A stretch of DNA of 64,000 bases. Origin: Desulfococcus multivorans (lineage in GTDB: Bacteria; Desulfobacterota; Desulfobacteria; Desulfobacterales; Desulfococcaceae). Positions 36,902-46,793 of this stretch are shown here, one piece after another. A program made the position numbers and the translations under genes. The notes under the pieces are model-generated. The model did no database searches, was not told where the DNA came from, and saw only the letters and a list, made by a program, of their open reading frames with translations. The DNA lies in NCBI RefSeq assembly GCF_001854245.1, contig NZ_CP015381.1:1513501-1577500 (forward strand), given 5' to 3'. How positions within the stretch are numbered: position 1 is the stretch's first letter; every line of letters starts with the position of its first letter.

Positions 36902-39900
36902 TCACCTGGAGGGTGTTCCCTCCTTCTTCCCGGGAGAAACCGCATTCGTTCCGTCTGCGTTTCCCGGGGCTTTGAAATCGAACCCCTTGAAGACGTCTCG
37001 GAGGAATCCCACGGACAGGGTGGTGAGGGGATGGATGCTGACCTCCGGGTTGTCCATAGGACCCTTGATGGTGTAATCCGTCGCGATGATGCCCTGTCCG
37101 ACGATCAGTTTTCCTAAAATCGGTATCATGTCGACCACTTGGTTGAGGATGTTGACCGGGATCACGATGCCTTTGATGTCGGACATCCGTTTTTCAACGT
37201 CATAGCTGCCTTCGGCGGTCATGGCGAGGGAGATACCTTCCATCCGACCGCCGTCAAGGGTGATGATGTTGTTCTCAAAGGTCAGGTTTCCATCGAGAGT
37301 ACCGAAATGGATACCGCCGCTCTGGAGTTGCCCAAGAGCTCCCACGAAGGATGCCATGGAAAGCACCTTGACCAGACCCGGAGCGTTAACCACCAGAAAA
37401 TCCTTTATTTTTATGCTTCCCGACACGCGTTTTCGGGTCGGCAGAAGGTTTTCGGATTGACCGTCGAAGACCAGGGCGCCGCCCCGAATATTCCCGTAGA
37501 CATCAATTCCCTTAAGGAGGGTACCGGCATCCGAGGTTTGAATGAGGATTTGTTCCGGATTCGTTTTCCGGGTCACGGCGATATGCAGGGGCGCCTCCTC
37601 CCTGAAGGTGCCGTCGATGAGCACCGAATGAATTTTTTCCCCATTCCAGACGATCCTGCCTTTGGGCCGGTTCAGGATGACGCCGTTGGCCAGAAAAACC
37701 TTGTCGATATCGAAAGTAATGACGGTTTCAGGTCGCGTTTTCTTATCCTGCGACGGCTGGGTGGATGGATCAGCCGGCGGAGAAGATTTCCCCATTTTGA
37801 GAAGTCCGGCGGCATCGAATCCGGAGCCGGTCAGGTTCACCTGGAAACCTTTTTTTTCGTCGAAGGTCAACTCTCCGAATAATTGATGGTTTCCCACATT
37901 CAATGGATCAAGTTTAACATCAACGGTTGTCGAAGTGCCGAATGTCGCTTTTCCGCTGCCTTGAATATCCAGTTTTTTCCCCGATAGGATGAGTTCGGAC
38001 ACGGTGAGGATATTCCCGTCGGTCAGCGTGCTTCGGCCTTTAAGGACGGCGGAAGTGCCCACAGGCTTGATCCACCCCCACCGTCTGAGATCGATGGCGG
38101 TTTGGGTAAAATCGATTCGGGGTGCCACTTCAATGCCGTCCTCCGTCAAGGTCAGGTTCACATCCGTTTGTATCGTCCCTTTCAAAAAGGGGAGATTCGG
38201 CAGGCGTATGTCCTTGTGGTTTTCGGAAGCCACGACTGCCGATAGATGGACGGTTTCCCGGGCTTCGGCGTTTTTTTCCCATCGGACCGAGACGGGGGTC
38301 TGTCCGCTCCAGATTTCTCCCTCCACGGAGAAACGGTCGTTTTCAAAGCTTACGGCGGCTGTTCCGTTGGTCAGGTGGAGCCCGAGAAATTCCTTTACGG
38401 TGATCTGCGCGATCTTCGAGGCAATGGTGTAATGCACGTCTTTTAGCCCATCCTCTGCATCCATCGGGCCTTTTACATGGATACGGGTTGCAGCGGCGGC
38501 GCCTACCAGCGGCGGAAGATCCATCGTCATGGGCGCCCCTCCCGGTATGCTCCGGGCCGCTTCAACCAGATCGGAGGCGGGACCCTCGATCTCGGCAAGG
38601 ATGTCGATCTCAGGTTCGCCGTTTTGGATGCCGGTGATATCGATCCGGGTTGCGGCGATTTTTGACTGACCCACCGACCCCTTGTCGAATCGTACCTGGG
38701 CGGTGTCGGGTGACAGCGTGAAGAGTCCCTCCCCTTTGTCTATGGCGGGCAAGGGGGGAAAATAATCGATCCGGAGGCCGCTGAATTTCCCCTCCACGGC
38801 AACGGCCGTCGCCGGCAGCCGCTCAAGGGACGACATAGCGGGGTCAAGATCGATTCTGACATCGGCATGGTGGATGTTTCCGTCTGAAACACGGGTCTGA
38901 AGCCATTTTTGCAGACCGCCTGAAAAACGCCGGGGCCAGTATTGATGAAGGATCTGGAAAGGCAAGTCATCGATGCCGCCTTCGAGTTGGATCCTGGGGT
39001 ACGGATCCGCTGCCGTTACAACGCCGGAAAACTTGAGTACGGGACCCCCCAAGTCGGTGGAAAAGGCGCTCACCTCGATGCCGGCCGGCGCATAATTGAG
39101 TTTGCCCTTGGCTTCAATGCGCTTGATGGGAACCGCGGTGTCCGGGGCGGTTTCCGGCGACAGCTCTCCGTCGATGCCGGTTACGGCCACGGCATTTCGG
39201 TCAAGGGATACGAGAAGGGTTTTCTGCGCCCAGCGGTATCCCTGGAAATTCGGGATTTCAAAACCCTGAATCTTTGATGCCGCGTGGTAGTCGAAGGTCT
39301 CTTTGTCGAAACGGGACAGGGGCCATTGAAAGGAGAGGCGCGTTTCGGCCTTTCCCGACGCAATTTCAATGGGATAGCCCGTATTGCCCGTCAGGCCGTC
39401 AATGACCTTCCTCAGATCATCCGCGGGGCCTTTGGCTGTGGTGCGGATGTCAATGGTGACGGGATCCGCCGTGAATTTTCCGATAACGACTTTTCCGTCT
39501 AAGGCCCGCGAGTCATAGTTTCGGGCGGCGGCGACGTCGATGGTGATATCGTGAGCCGTGAATCGGGCTGTGCCTTTGGCATCCGTGATCGGCAAAAGTT
39601 TCCCGTGGTATTTCATCGCGACATCGCTGAAGGGCGCGATTACGTCGATAATGCCTTTGGGCAGGACCGGCGCCGCGAGATCCGCCGGTGTGATGCGGAT
39701 TTTGGCTGTGGCGTCGTGGATCTCTCCCCCGATAAAATGATCTCGAATCCAGTTTCTGGCGACGGGGAATATCTGATAAGGCCAGTATAGGTGGGCCCTG
39801 GAAGGATCCAGGTGGTCGACCCGCACATCCAGGGCGACGGCATCGAATTTCCCAAGGTGGTCGACCGTTCCCGTGGTGTCGAAGGTCACTCCGCGTGATT

Positions 39901-40888
39901 CGATGTGAAGACTTGCCAGTTTCAATTGGGTAAAGCCGTTTTTCAGCCATCCCTTGGCCGTCAATTTTTCAATGGGTACCGGCGTTTCCCATACCTCGGG
40001 ATGAAATAGGGTTCCTTCCGCGTCGGAGTCCATTTCGAAACGGAGGTTGTCAACCCTGCCGCTGGCGTCGACGCGGAACAACAGTTCAAGCTGTGTCTTG
40101 AAATCCAGTCCTCGCAACGGCGCGAGATCCGGCGAGAGTTCAGCCAGAATCGGTGGGTGGAGGTTTGTGAAATGGATTTTGCTTTCGGAAACCTTTCCCG
40201 GGTCGGACCCTTTTTCAGGGGGGGCGTGGATGACGGTCTGGAGACGGCTCGCCTGACCATTTACGGCGTAGGATGCCGTCAGGATAAGCTCCGGCGTGGC
40301 CTGAACGTGCAACATAGAGAGCACGACGCTGGGCAGGTCCACATTGATGGGGGCCGACTCCCCTGGAAGTGTGAGTCGGCCGTTTGCGGCGTGAAGCCGT
40401 TTGAAGTTTTTGTGCCGCTCGGCGAACGCGAACAGATTGTTGAAAAACTGTGGGCTGTTGAGTGTTTCCAATACCGCCGCAGCCGAAGCCGCGCGTTCCG
40501 ACCCGGCGAGGTGGGAAAGGTCGGCCTCCGGGCGGGAAAGCCATATTTCGATGGGTTTGACGCTACCCAGGAAAAGGCTTGCCAGGCTCAGCCTTACCGT
40601 GATGACTGGGAAACGGGCCAACACGGTTTCATCGTTGAGCATGTACCGGGCATCGGTGATGCTGATGCCGGGAACCAGACGCCCTTTGGGCCATGCCGTC
40701 CGGATATCCTTGTAGGTTAGCGTGTATTCGGGTGAATGCGGTTGGAGGGTTTCACGGATATAAGGGTCGAAAAACGAGAGGGATGGGGGCTGGATACGAA
40801 TCCAGGTAAAGATGATGACACCCGCGACGATCAGGCCAAGGATGCATCGGAATAGCCATTTCAAGGTGAATTTCAGATAGATGTTCAC
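36902..40888 (-). CDS. Large AsmA/YhdP-like envelope protein
   Basis: The 1328-residue protein has one N-terminal membrane segment (about residues 11-31) and a very long periplasmic part rich in repeated beta-strand units, ending in an AsmA-like C-terminal domain (GGIHFGTLDGNLTFEN, GVVIP-type segments and YTIKGPMDNPEVSIHPL). This is the layout of YhdP/TamB/AsmA-family proteins, which are thought to form hydrophobic grooves that carry phospholipids from the inner to the outer membrane. The length matches YhdP (about 1270). The start is a GTG at 40888 placing the anchor at the N-terminus; the ribosome site is weak. It ends with a short polar tail. Confidence 0.85.
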   Translation of the reverse strand: MNIYLKFTLKWLFRCILGLIVAGVIIFTWIRIQPPSLSFFDPYIRETLQPHSPEYTLTYKDIRTAWPKGRLVPGISITDARYMLNDETVLARFPVITVRLSLASLFLGSVKPIEIWLSRPEADLSHLAGSERAASAAAVLETLNSPQFFNNLFAFAERHKNFKRLHAANGRLTLPGESAPINVDLPSVVLSMLHVQATPELILTASYAVNGQASRLQTVIHAPPEKGSDPGKVSESKIHFTNLHPPILAELSPDLAPLRGLDFKTQLELLFRVDASGRVDNLRFEMDSDAEGTLFHPEVWETPVPIEKLTAKGWLKNGFTQLKLASLHIESRGVTFDTTGTVDHLGKFDAVALDVRVDHLDPSRAHLYWPYQIFPVARNWIRDHFIGGEIHDATAKIRITPADLAAPVLPKGIIDVIAPFSDVAMKYHGKLLPITDAKGTARFTAHDITIDVAAARNYDSRALDGKVVIGKFTADPVTIDIRTTAKGPADDLRKVIDGLTGNTGYPIEIASGKAETRLSFQWPLSRFDKETFDYHAASKIQGFEIPNFQGYRWAQKTLLVSLDRNAVAVTGIDGELSPETAPDTAVPIKRIEAKGKLNYAPAGIEVSAFSTDLGGPVLKFSGVVTAADPYPRIQLEGGIDDLPFQILHQYWPRRFSGGLQKWLQTRVSDGNIHHADVRIDLDPAMSSLERLPATAVAVEGKFSGLRIDYFPPLPAIDKGEGLFTLSPDTAQVRFDKGSVGQSKIAATRIDITGIQNGEPEIDILAEIEGPASDLVEAARSIPGGAPMTMDLPPLVGAAAATRIHVKGPMDAEDGLKDVHYTIASKIAQITVKEFLGLHLTNGTAAVSFENDRFSVEGEIWSGQTPVSVRWEKNAEARETVHLSAVVASENHKDIRLPNLPFLKGTIQTDVNLTLTEDGIEVAPRIDFTQTAIDLRRWGWIKPVGTSAVLKGRSTLTDGNILTVSELILSGKKLDIQGSGKATFGTSTTVDVKLDPLNVGNHQLFGELTFDEKKGFQVNLTGSGFDAAGLLKMGKSSPPADPSTQPSQDKKTRPETVITFDIDKVFLANGVILNRPKGRIVWNGEKIHSVLIDGTFREEAPLHIAVTRKTNPEQILIQTSDAGTLLKGIDVYGNIRGGALVFDGQSENLLPTRKRVSGSIKIKDFLVVNAPGLVKVLSMASFVGALGQLQSGGIHFGTLDGNLTFENNIITLDGGRMEGISLAMTAEGSYDVEKRMSDIKGIVIPVNILNQVVDMIPILGKLIVGQGIIATDYTIKGPMDNPEVSIHPLTTLSVGFLRDVFKGFDFKAPGNADGTNAVSPGKKEGTPSR

Positions 40889-41246
40889 GTTTTTCTTGCT
40901 TTCGATGAGTTTCTGAGTGCTTGTTGTGCTGCCGCTTTGCTTTCGTCCATATGGAAAAAACTGTCGTTCGAGGTCGTCTCCCGGCTTCCTTCGTGAAGGA
41001 ATGCGCCGGCCGCCTGATCGGGTCGTACAGGTGTATAATCAGTAAATCAGGCCTTCGACTCAGTATATTCGTTCAGGATATCGGGTGCAATGATGAAATT
41101 GTCATTGGGAATATATGCAGTGTCCGCTGTCCGTTGAGAGCCTTGTCGATTCGCCGTCATGTCTTTAACCGTTGGCATTTTTATCGGGCTTTCACTCTGA
41201 AACCTGATAAAAGGTTAGGGGTGAATAAAATAAAATCAGACCCTTG
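40889..41246. other. 358-base intergenic gap
   Basis: I see no gene here. It contains a hairpin CCGGC-TTCCTT-CGTG-AAGGAA-TGC-GCCGG at 40981-41009 and AT-rich sequence next to cydC. It probably carries the promoter of the AsmA-like gene. Confidence 0.5.
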
Positions 41247-41250
41247 TCAA
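41222..41250 (-). promoter_or_regulatory. Possible promoter of the AsmA-like gene
   Basis: On the minus strand TTGACA (41245-41250) and TATTCA (41222-41227) are 17 bases apart. The -10 box is weak, and the resulting leader would be about 330 bases, so this is tentative. The -35 box overlaps the cydC stop codon. Confidence 0.3.
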
Positions 41251-43028
41251 AAGGAAAAGTCAAGAAAGCGCTTTCCGACGATGCGTCCCTTGTCCAGCAT
41301 CACCACGATATCAGAGGAAACGGCCTTTCCCTGAAGGCCGGGGTGCCTCGTACGACCGGGTGTATCGCCGGTTGCCGTTTCAGAGCGCATGAGAGTCCAG
41401 AGCGATAGTCGATGGGTGATCACGATGAGCGTTTTCCCGCGGATGTGTCGGTAAAGGGATGCCGTCATCTCGGCTTCGGTGACGGTGTCGAGACCCTCGG
41501 TCGCTTCATCCAACACCCAGATGGGAGCGTCGTGGAGCACGGCTCTCGCCACCGAGAGTCGTCGGGCCTGTCCGCCCGAAAGCTCACGGCCTCCTTCGCC
41601 GACCCACGTGTCGAGACCTTCGGGGAGGGCCTCCACGACATCGAGCAACTTCGCGACTGCAAGTGCCGTTTTCATCTCCACTTCGGAGGCATCCTTTCGT
41701 GCGATCCGCAGATTATCCCGAATGCTGGCGTTGAACAGGTGGGGCTGTTGCGGCACGACCGAAACGAGCCTTCTCAGATCCGTCTCGCTATATGAGCGGA
41801 TATCCCGTCCTCCGATGAGAATCCGGCCTTTCGTAGGATCCCAGAACCGGACGAGAAGATTGACGAGAGTGGTCTTTCCCGCTCCGGTCTCCCCCAGTAC
41901 GACGACCCTGCCGCCTTCGGGGATGTGAAGGGAGAAATTATCCAGGGCGGGCGGGGCATCCGCTGCGTATTGGAACCCGACCGCTTCGAAGGTGAGGTCG
42001 AAGGATTGGGGAAGGGCTCCCGAAGCCGCCGGGAAACGGACGGCGACCGGGGTATGGACGATTTCCAAAAGGCGAGCCGCCGCTTTTTGAGTCCGTCCCA
42101 GAAACTGGTATGCGGCGGGAAGGGGCACGACCCCCTCGAAGGCCGCAAGCGTCGCCATGACGGCCAGGGTCAGCCGGGGACCGTCCATCCATTGTTGCAG
42201 GACGTCGCCGGATCCCAGCCAAAGCACGATCCCGACGGTCAGTCCGGAGATGAGGGTCATGAGTGCTCCGGAAAACCCCCGGATGTGGCTCATGCGCCTT
42301 TGATCGTCTATCAGCTTTCGGTTTTCTTCCCGAAGATCGTTAAGGTAGCGGGCTGAAGCCCCGAAGACGATCATGTCGGGGGCGCCCTGGATGCCGTCGA
42401 CGATCCGGGTGCGCAGCCGGGCGACGCGAGCCGTCATACTGCTTCCAGTGTCGGCTCCCAGACGCCCCGACAGGACGGGGATCCCGAAGCCGGCGGCGAC
42501 AAGGCCCGAACCGGCGACAAACGCGATCCATGGATCGAAGGGCAAAAGGAAGAGCGGCAGTGCCGCGGCCAGGATCAGGGCCACGACGCTGGGCTGGATC
42601 ACTCTCAAATACAGATTGTCCAGAGCGTCGATGTCCGAAACGATGCGGCTGAGAAGGTCGCCGCTTCGGAAGCCCCCGAGAGGTCCCGGGCCGATGGGCT
42701 CGATCCGGCCGTAGAACCAGACGCGCAGTTGTTCGAGAATTCGGAACGTGGCGTCATGGGAGACGATGCGGTCGCCGTACCGTCCCAGGGTCCGGGCAAA
42801 GGCGAAGATGCGCACGCCGATGCTGGGGAAAAAAAAATTGAAGAGATGCGCACTTCCGGAAGAGAGCCCGGCATAGGCTGCGGCAGAGATGAACCAGCCT
42901 GAGAGGGCAAGCAGACCGACGCTGGAAGCGACGGTAACGAGCCCCAGGAGTGTGCCCAGTGCCATTCTTCCCCACTGGGACCTGAAACGACGGATGAACG
43001 GCGTGAGTTCCTTGAACATGCGATTCAT
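41247..43028 (-). CDS. cydC: Thiol reductant ABC exporter subunit CydC
   Basis: The 593-residue half-transporter has six membrane segments, the CydC-typical LLALSGWFISAAAYAG near residue 40, and an ATPase domain with GETGAGKTT, signature LSGGQARRLSVARA and Walker B WVLDEATEGLD. With CydD it exports cysteine or glutathione to the periplasm, supporting cytochrome assembly and redox balance. It overlaps cydD by four bases (ATGA). The cytochrome bd genes it often accompanies are not in the window. Confidence 0.9.
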   Translation of the reverse strand: MNRMFKELTPFIRRFRSQWGRMALGTLLGLVTVASSVGLLALSGWFISAAAYAGLSSGSAHLFNFFFPSIGVRIFAFARTLGRYGDRIVSHDATFRILEQLRVWFYGRIEPIGPGPLGGFRSGDLLSRIVSDIDALDNLYLRVIQPSVVALILAAALPLFLLPFDPWIAFVAGSGLVAAGFGIPVLSGRLGADTGSSMTARVARLRTRIVDGIQGAPDMIVFGASARYLNDLREENRKLIDDQRRMSHIRGFSGALMTLISGLTVGIVLWLGSGDVLQQWMDGPRLTLAVMATLAAFEGVVPLPAAYQFLGRTQKAAARLLEIVHTPVAVRFPAASGALPQSFDLTFEAVGFQYAADAPPALDNFSLHIPEGGRVVVLGETGAGKTTLVNLLVRFWDPTKGRILIGGRDIRSYSETDLRRLVSVVPQQPHLFNASIRDNLRIARKDASEVEMKTALAVAKLLDVVEALPEGLDTWVGEGGRELSGGQARRLSVARAVLHDAPIWVLDEATEGLDTVTEAEMTASLYRHIRGKTLIVITHRLSLWTLMRSETATGDTPGRTRHPGLQGKAVSSDIVVMLDKGRIVGKRFLDFSF

Positions 43029-44812
43029 GACCGATCTTCCTGCCCCGTCTCCCGTACAAATCGCTCGAAAGAGCCGTTCAAGGCCGTCAGACCGGCGTAA
43101 CTGCCTTTCTCGACGATACGGCCCCCGGCCATGACGATGATCTGGTCGGTTTTTTTCAGGGCGGCGATACGATGGGTCGCCATCAGGACTGTGCGCATTT
43201 CGGTCAGGCGCTCCAGGGTGGCCATTACCATACGTTCATTGTCCGGGTCGAGTCCGGCCGTGGGCTCGTCCATTATCCAGACGGGGGCGTCCTTCAGGAT
43301 AGCCCTGGCCAGGGCGACCCGCTGAGCCTGACCCCTGGAGATGCCGGCACCCCTTTCGCCGACGGGCATCTCGAGACCCATCGGCATGCGGTCGGTGAAT
43401 TCCAGAACCCGGGCGCCTTTGGCGGCCAGTTGAATCTCCTCGTCGGACGCGCCGGGACGTCCCATGCGGATATTCTCACGGATTGTCCCGTGAAAGAGGA
43501 CCGGTTGCTGTCCGATCCAGGCGACATGGCGGTACCAGTTCTCGAGAGGGATGTCCCGGAGAGATCGCCCGTTGATGCGGATGTCCCCTCGGTCGGGAGA
43601 AAGAAATCCCAGAATAAGATGGAGCAGCGTCGTCTTGCCGGCACCGCTGGCGCCGACGACGGCAATTTTTTCGCCGGGTGCAAGGATGAGGTTGATGCCG
43701 GTGAGGGCATGTCGCCGGCCGTTGTCATAGGCCAGGTGGAGATCATGGCATTCAATCCGGATCGGGGCGTTTGATTGAAAGGCGGAAGCACGGGCATTCC
43801 GACGGGGCAATGGCCGTTGAAGCAGCGCCAGGATCGCTTCGGCAGCGCCGACCGCGTCGGCCCGGGCGTGGTAGTGGGTGCCCAATTCGCGGAGGGGCAT
43901 GTAAAACTCCGGAGCGAGCAGCAGAATGAAAAGGCCGCCGGCAAGGGTCAGCGGCTCACCGTAAGTCCCGAAATCGACGTATCCGAGATATCGCATGCCC
44001 AAAAAGACGGCTGTAAGCGCTATGGAAAGCGCGCTGAAGAACTCGAGGACCGCTGAAGAGACAAAGGCGATGCGGAGGACTGCCATGGTCCGTTGCCGGA
44101 ATTCGGTGGAGATCCGGGCGATATTCTGTTTTTCATCCCGGCTTCGGTTGAATAGTTTGAGGGTGGGAAGCCCCTGGAGAATATCGAGAAAATGAGCGCT
44201 CATGCGGGCGAGGGCTTTGAAATGGCGGCGGCTGATGTTTTCAGCCCCCATGCCCACCAGGATCATGAATATCGGAATCATGGGTGCCGACATCATGAGA
44301 AGGCCTCCTGCCGCCCAACTCACGGGAAAAACAACGGCCAGAATCGTGAGGGGGACGGCGACGGCGAGGACCATCTGAGGCAGGTAATGCGAAAAAAAGT
44401 TATGGAGGCTTTCCACCTGCTCCATGGCGACGGCCGCCAGAGCACCGGTGTGTCGGCGATCCATGAAGGCCGGTCCCGGTGCGATCAGATGGGTCATGAT
44501 CGATAATCGCACCGTTTCACGGACCTTGGCGCCGGCACGGAAGCCTGCAGCCTCCCGGAGCCAGGACAGCACGGCCCGGGCGATGACGGCGGCGCCGAGT
44601 CCCCAGAACAGCGGCGCCGTCTCCCTCGCGCCGAGCCCGGACATGCAGGTCCCGTGAACGATATGGGCGATGCAATAAGCCTGGACAATGAGCGGACCGC
44701 TTCCGGCAAGCCCAAGAGCCACCGACAGCGCGATCCACCTCCGGGCGGATCGGGCCTGGCTCGCCAACCACCTGAGAATGTCTTTTTTCTTCGGATTTGT
44801 TTCTTGAATCAT
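43025..44812 (-). CDS. cydD: Thiol reductant ABC exporter subunit CydD
   Basis: The 595-residue half-transporter pairs with CydC. It has the CydD-like EQVESLHNFFSHYLPQM and RDEKQNIARIS segments, a Walker A GASGAGKTT, a signature ISRGQAQRVALARA (serine-arginine in place of the usual SGG) and Walker B WIMDEPTAGLD. CAGGGG directly precedes the ATG at 44812; an ATG at 44836 in the same frame is possible. It is divergent from the nitronate-monooxygenase-like operon. Confidence 0.9.
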   Translation of the reverse strand: MIQETNPKKKDILRWLASQARSARRWIALSVALGLAGSGPLIVQAYCIAHIVHGTCMSGLGARETAPLFWGLGAAVIARAVLSWLREAAGFRAGAKVRETVRLSIMTHLIAPGPAFMDRRHTGALAAVAMEQVESLHNFFSHYLPQMVLAVAVPLTILAVVFPVSWAAGGLLMMSAPMIPIFMILVGMGAENISRRHFKALARMSAHFLDILQGLPTLKLFNRSRDEKQNIARISTEFRQRTMAVLRIAFVSSAVLEFFSALSIALTAVFLGMRYLGYVDFGTYGEPLTLAGGLFILLLAPEFYMPLRELGTHYHARADAVGAAEAILALLQRPLPRRNARASAFQSNAPIRIECHDLHLAYDNGRRHALTGINLILAPGEKIAVVGASGAGKTTLLHLILGFLSPDRGDIRINGRSLRDIPLENWYRHVAWIGQQPVLFHGTIRENIRMGRPGASDEEIQLAAKGARVLEFTDRMPMGLEMPVGERGAGISRGQAQRVALARAILKDAPVWIMDEPTAGLDPDNERMVMATLERLTEMRTVLMATHRIAALKKTDQIIVMAGGRIVEKGSYAGLTALNGSFERFVRETGQEDRS

Positions 44813-45007
44813 GTCCCCTGTTCGATTATGATCCATTATGAATGCTATGGATATCAGACAATCTTCGGTTCTGTAAAGATCCGGGTTCGTCGGGTTCGCC
44901 GAATTCTCGCCGCCCGTCCACGCCGACGCTTAACGGATCCGGCGTTGGGTGCCGGCAGGTTACGGCGGCGCAGCGGCTCGACCGAACCGTGCCGAGAGGA
45001 GATGTTC

Positions 45008-45994
45008 ATGACGACGTCGAACCGCGTTTGCCGGATGTTCGGCATCCGGTGCCCCCTGATTCAGGCCGGAATGGTCTGGTGTGCACCATGGCAGCTCGCA
45101 TCCGCGGTCTCCAACGCCGGAGGCTTGGGCATCATCGGGGCGGCTTCCATGCACGCCGACGTCCTGGCGGAACATATCGCCAAGTGCCAAAGCGCCACGA
45201 CTCGGCCTTTCGGGGTGAACCTGCCCTTGCTGTACCCGGATCTGGATGATCATATCGAGCGGATTCTGGCCGGTGGAGTCCCTATTGTCTTCACTTCCGC
45301 GGGGAATCCCGGAAAATATACCCGAATGCTCAAAGTCCACGGCGTGACAGTCGTTCACGTGGTCTCCAGCGCGGTTTTCGCCCGAAAGGCGGAGGACGCC
45401 GGCGTCGATGCGGTGGTGGCGGAAGGGTTCGAGGCCGGTGGTCACAACGGCCGGGAGGAAACCACCACCCTTTGCCTGGTGCCGCAGGTGGTTGCGGACG
45501 TCGACATTCCCGTCATCGCGGCGGGGGGCATCGGTACCGGCAGGGCTATGCTGGCGGCCATGGTGTTGGGTGCCGAAGGAGTTCAGATCGGCAGCCGGTT
45601 TGTAACCTCCGAAGAGTCCTCGGCCCATCCGGCCTTCAAGCGGAAAGTCGTCGACACCGCCGAGGGGGGAACGGTCCTTACGCTCAAGGAGCTGGCGCCG
45701 GTTCGGCTGATCCGAAATTCCTTTTATGCATCTGTCCAAAAAGCCTATGCCGACGGGGCATCCGTGGAGACCCTCAGGGCGTTTCTGGGGAAGGGACGCG
45801 CAAAGCGGGGTATGTTCGAGGGGGACCTCGATGAAGGGGAACTGGAGATCGGTCAGGTTGCCGCCCAGATTCACGAGATTTTGCCGGCGTCCCGAATCGT
45901 GGAGGAGATCATCGGGGAATTCCGGACCCTGATGGAAGCCTTCAAGGCAGGGCCTCACGGACGCTTCGGTTTTGGAGGGGACCCGTGTCAATGA
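45008..45994 (+). CDS. Nitronate monooxygenase / FabK-like flavoprotein
   Basis: The 328-residue FMN TIM-barrel has the family motifs IRCPLIQAGMVWCA, EGFEAGGHNG and IPVIAAGGIGTG with GAEGVQIGSRF. These fit 2-nitropropane dioxygenase (nitronate monooxygenase) and the related enoyl-ACP reductase FabK, which cannot be told apart reliably by eye. The ATG at 45008 is chosen because GAGGAG sits 6 bases upstream; another in-frame ATG lies at 45002. It overlaps the start of the LolA-like gene, so it is the head of a six-gene operon. Confidence 0.85.
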   Translation: MTTSNRVCRMFGIRCPLIQAGMVWCAPWQLASAVSNAGGLGIIGAASMHADVLAEHIAKCQSATTRPFGVNLPLLYPDLDDHIERILAGGVPIVFTSAGNPGKYTRMLKVHGVTVVHVVSSAVFARKAEDAGVDAVVAEGFEAGGHNGREETTTLCLVPQVVADVDIPVIAAGGIGTGRAMLAAMVLGAEGVQIGSRFVTSEESSAHPAFKRKVVDTAEGGTVLTLKELAPVRLIRNSFYASVQKAYADGASVETLRAFLGKGRAKRGMFEGDLDEGELEIGQVAAQIHEILPASRIVEEIIGEFRTLMEAFKAGPHGRFGFGGDPCQ

Positions 45995-46788
45995 TATCGA
46001 CGATCGGACTGAAAGTTCAGGTGCCATGGTCAACCCTTTGGCGGATGTTTCCGGGATGCCTGGTCCTACTCTGGATCGGCCTGGCGACGGCGTCGGCCGG
46101 GGACGACGGCGCCCGCATCGTTCGGGAGGCCTTCAACTACATGCGGGGGAAATCTTCGGCGGCGACGGTGGAAATGATCATCCATCGGCCCGACTGGGAG
46201 CGCCGCATGACCCTTCGGGGGTGGACCCAAGGGGAGACGGACAGCCTTTTCCGGATCGTGGCACCACCCCGGGACAGCGGCAACGGCACCCTCAAGAAGG
46301 GCGGCGAGATGTGGACCTACAATCCCAAGGTCAACCGGGTCATCAAGTTGCCGCCCTCCATGATGTCTCAATCCTGGATGGGATCGGACTTCTCCAACAA
46401 CGATCTGGCCAAATCCGACAGCCTGCTTCACGATTACGACCATTACCTCGAGGGCACCGAGCGGATCGAAGGAAAAACCGTTTATGTCGTCCGGTCCGAA
46501 CCCTTGCCGCGGGCACCGGTTATCTGGGGGATGCAGCGCCTCAGGATCCGCGAGGACTACGTGCTACTGGAGCAGGTTTTTTACGACGAAGACCTGAAGC
46601 CCGTCAAACATCTCGTTTCAAAGGATATCCAGATGATGGGGGGGCGATTGGTCCCCAGGCGCATGATCATGCGGAAGGTTGACGATCCGGGCGCTTACAC
46701 GGCCGTCGAATACCGGGAAATCGAGTTCCTCGACAGTCTGCCCGACAGCCTTTTCACCATTACCGCTCTTAAGACCGCGAGACGATAA
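45985..46788 (+). CDS. LolA-like periplasmic protein (outer-membrane lipoprotein-sorting fold)
   Basis: This 267-residue protein has a signal peptide (residues about 18-38) and the conserved core of the LolA_like family: RRMTLRGWTQG, GGEMWTYNPKVNRVIKLPPSMMSQSWMGSDFSNND, and LRIREDYVLLEQVFYD. Proteins of this kind have a hydrophobic cavity that binds lipid moieties. The start is a GTG at 45985 with GGAGGGG 4 bases upstream; an ATG at 45991 is also possible. It overlaps the flavoprotein gene and lies directly before two FtsX-type permeases, so it should be the soluble carrier of that exporter. Confidence 0.83.
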   Translation: MSMISTIGLKVQVPWSTLWRMFPGCLVLLWIGLATASAGDDGARIVREAFNYMRGKSSAATVEMIIHRPDWERRMTLRGWTQGETDSLFRIVAPPRDSGNGTLKKGGEMWTYNPKVNRVIKLPPSMMSQSWMGSDFSNNDLAKSDSLLHDYDHYLEGTERIEGKTVYVVRSEPLPRAPVIWGMQRLRIREDYVLLEQVFYDEDLKPVKHLVSKDIQMMGGRLVPRRMIMRKVDDPGAYTAVEYREIEFLDSLPDSLFTITALKTARR

Positions 46789-46793
46789 GCAGC

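Noticed and set aside
41247..44812. Generic multidrug ABC exporter pair
   Set aside because: The gene order, the ATGA overlap and the CydC-typical LSGWFISAAAYAG segment fit the CydDC thiol exporter better.
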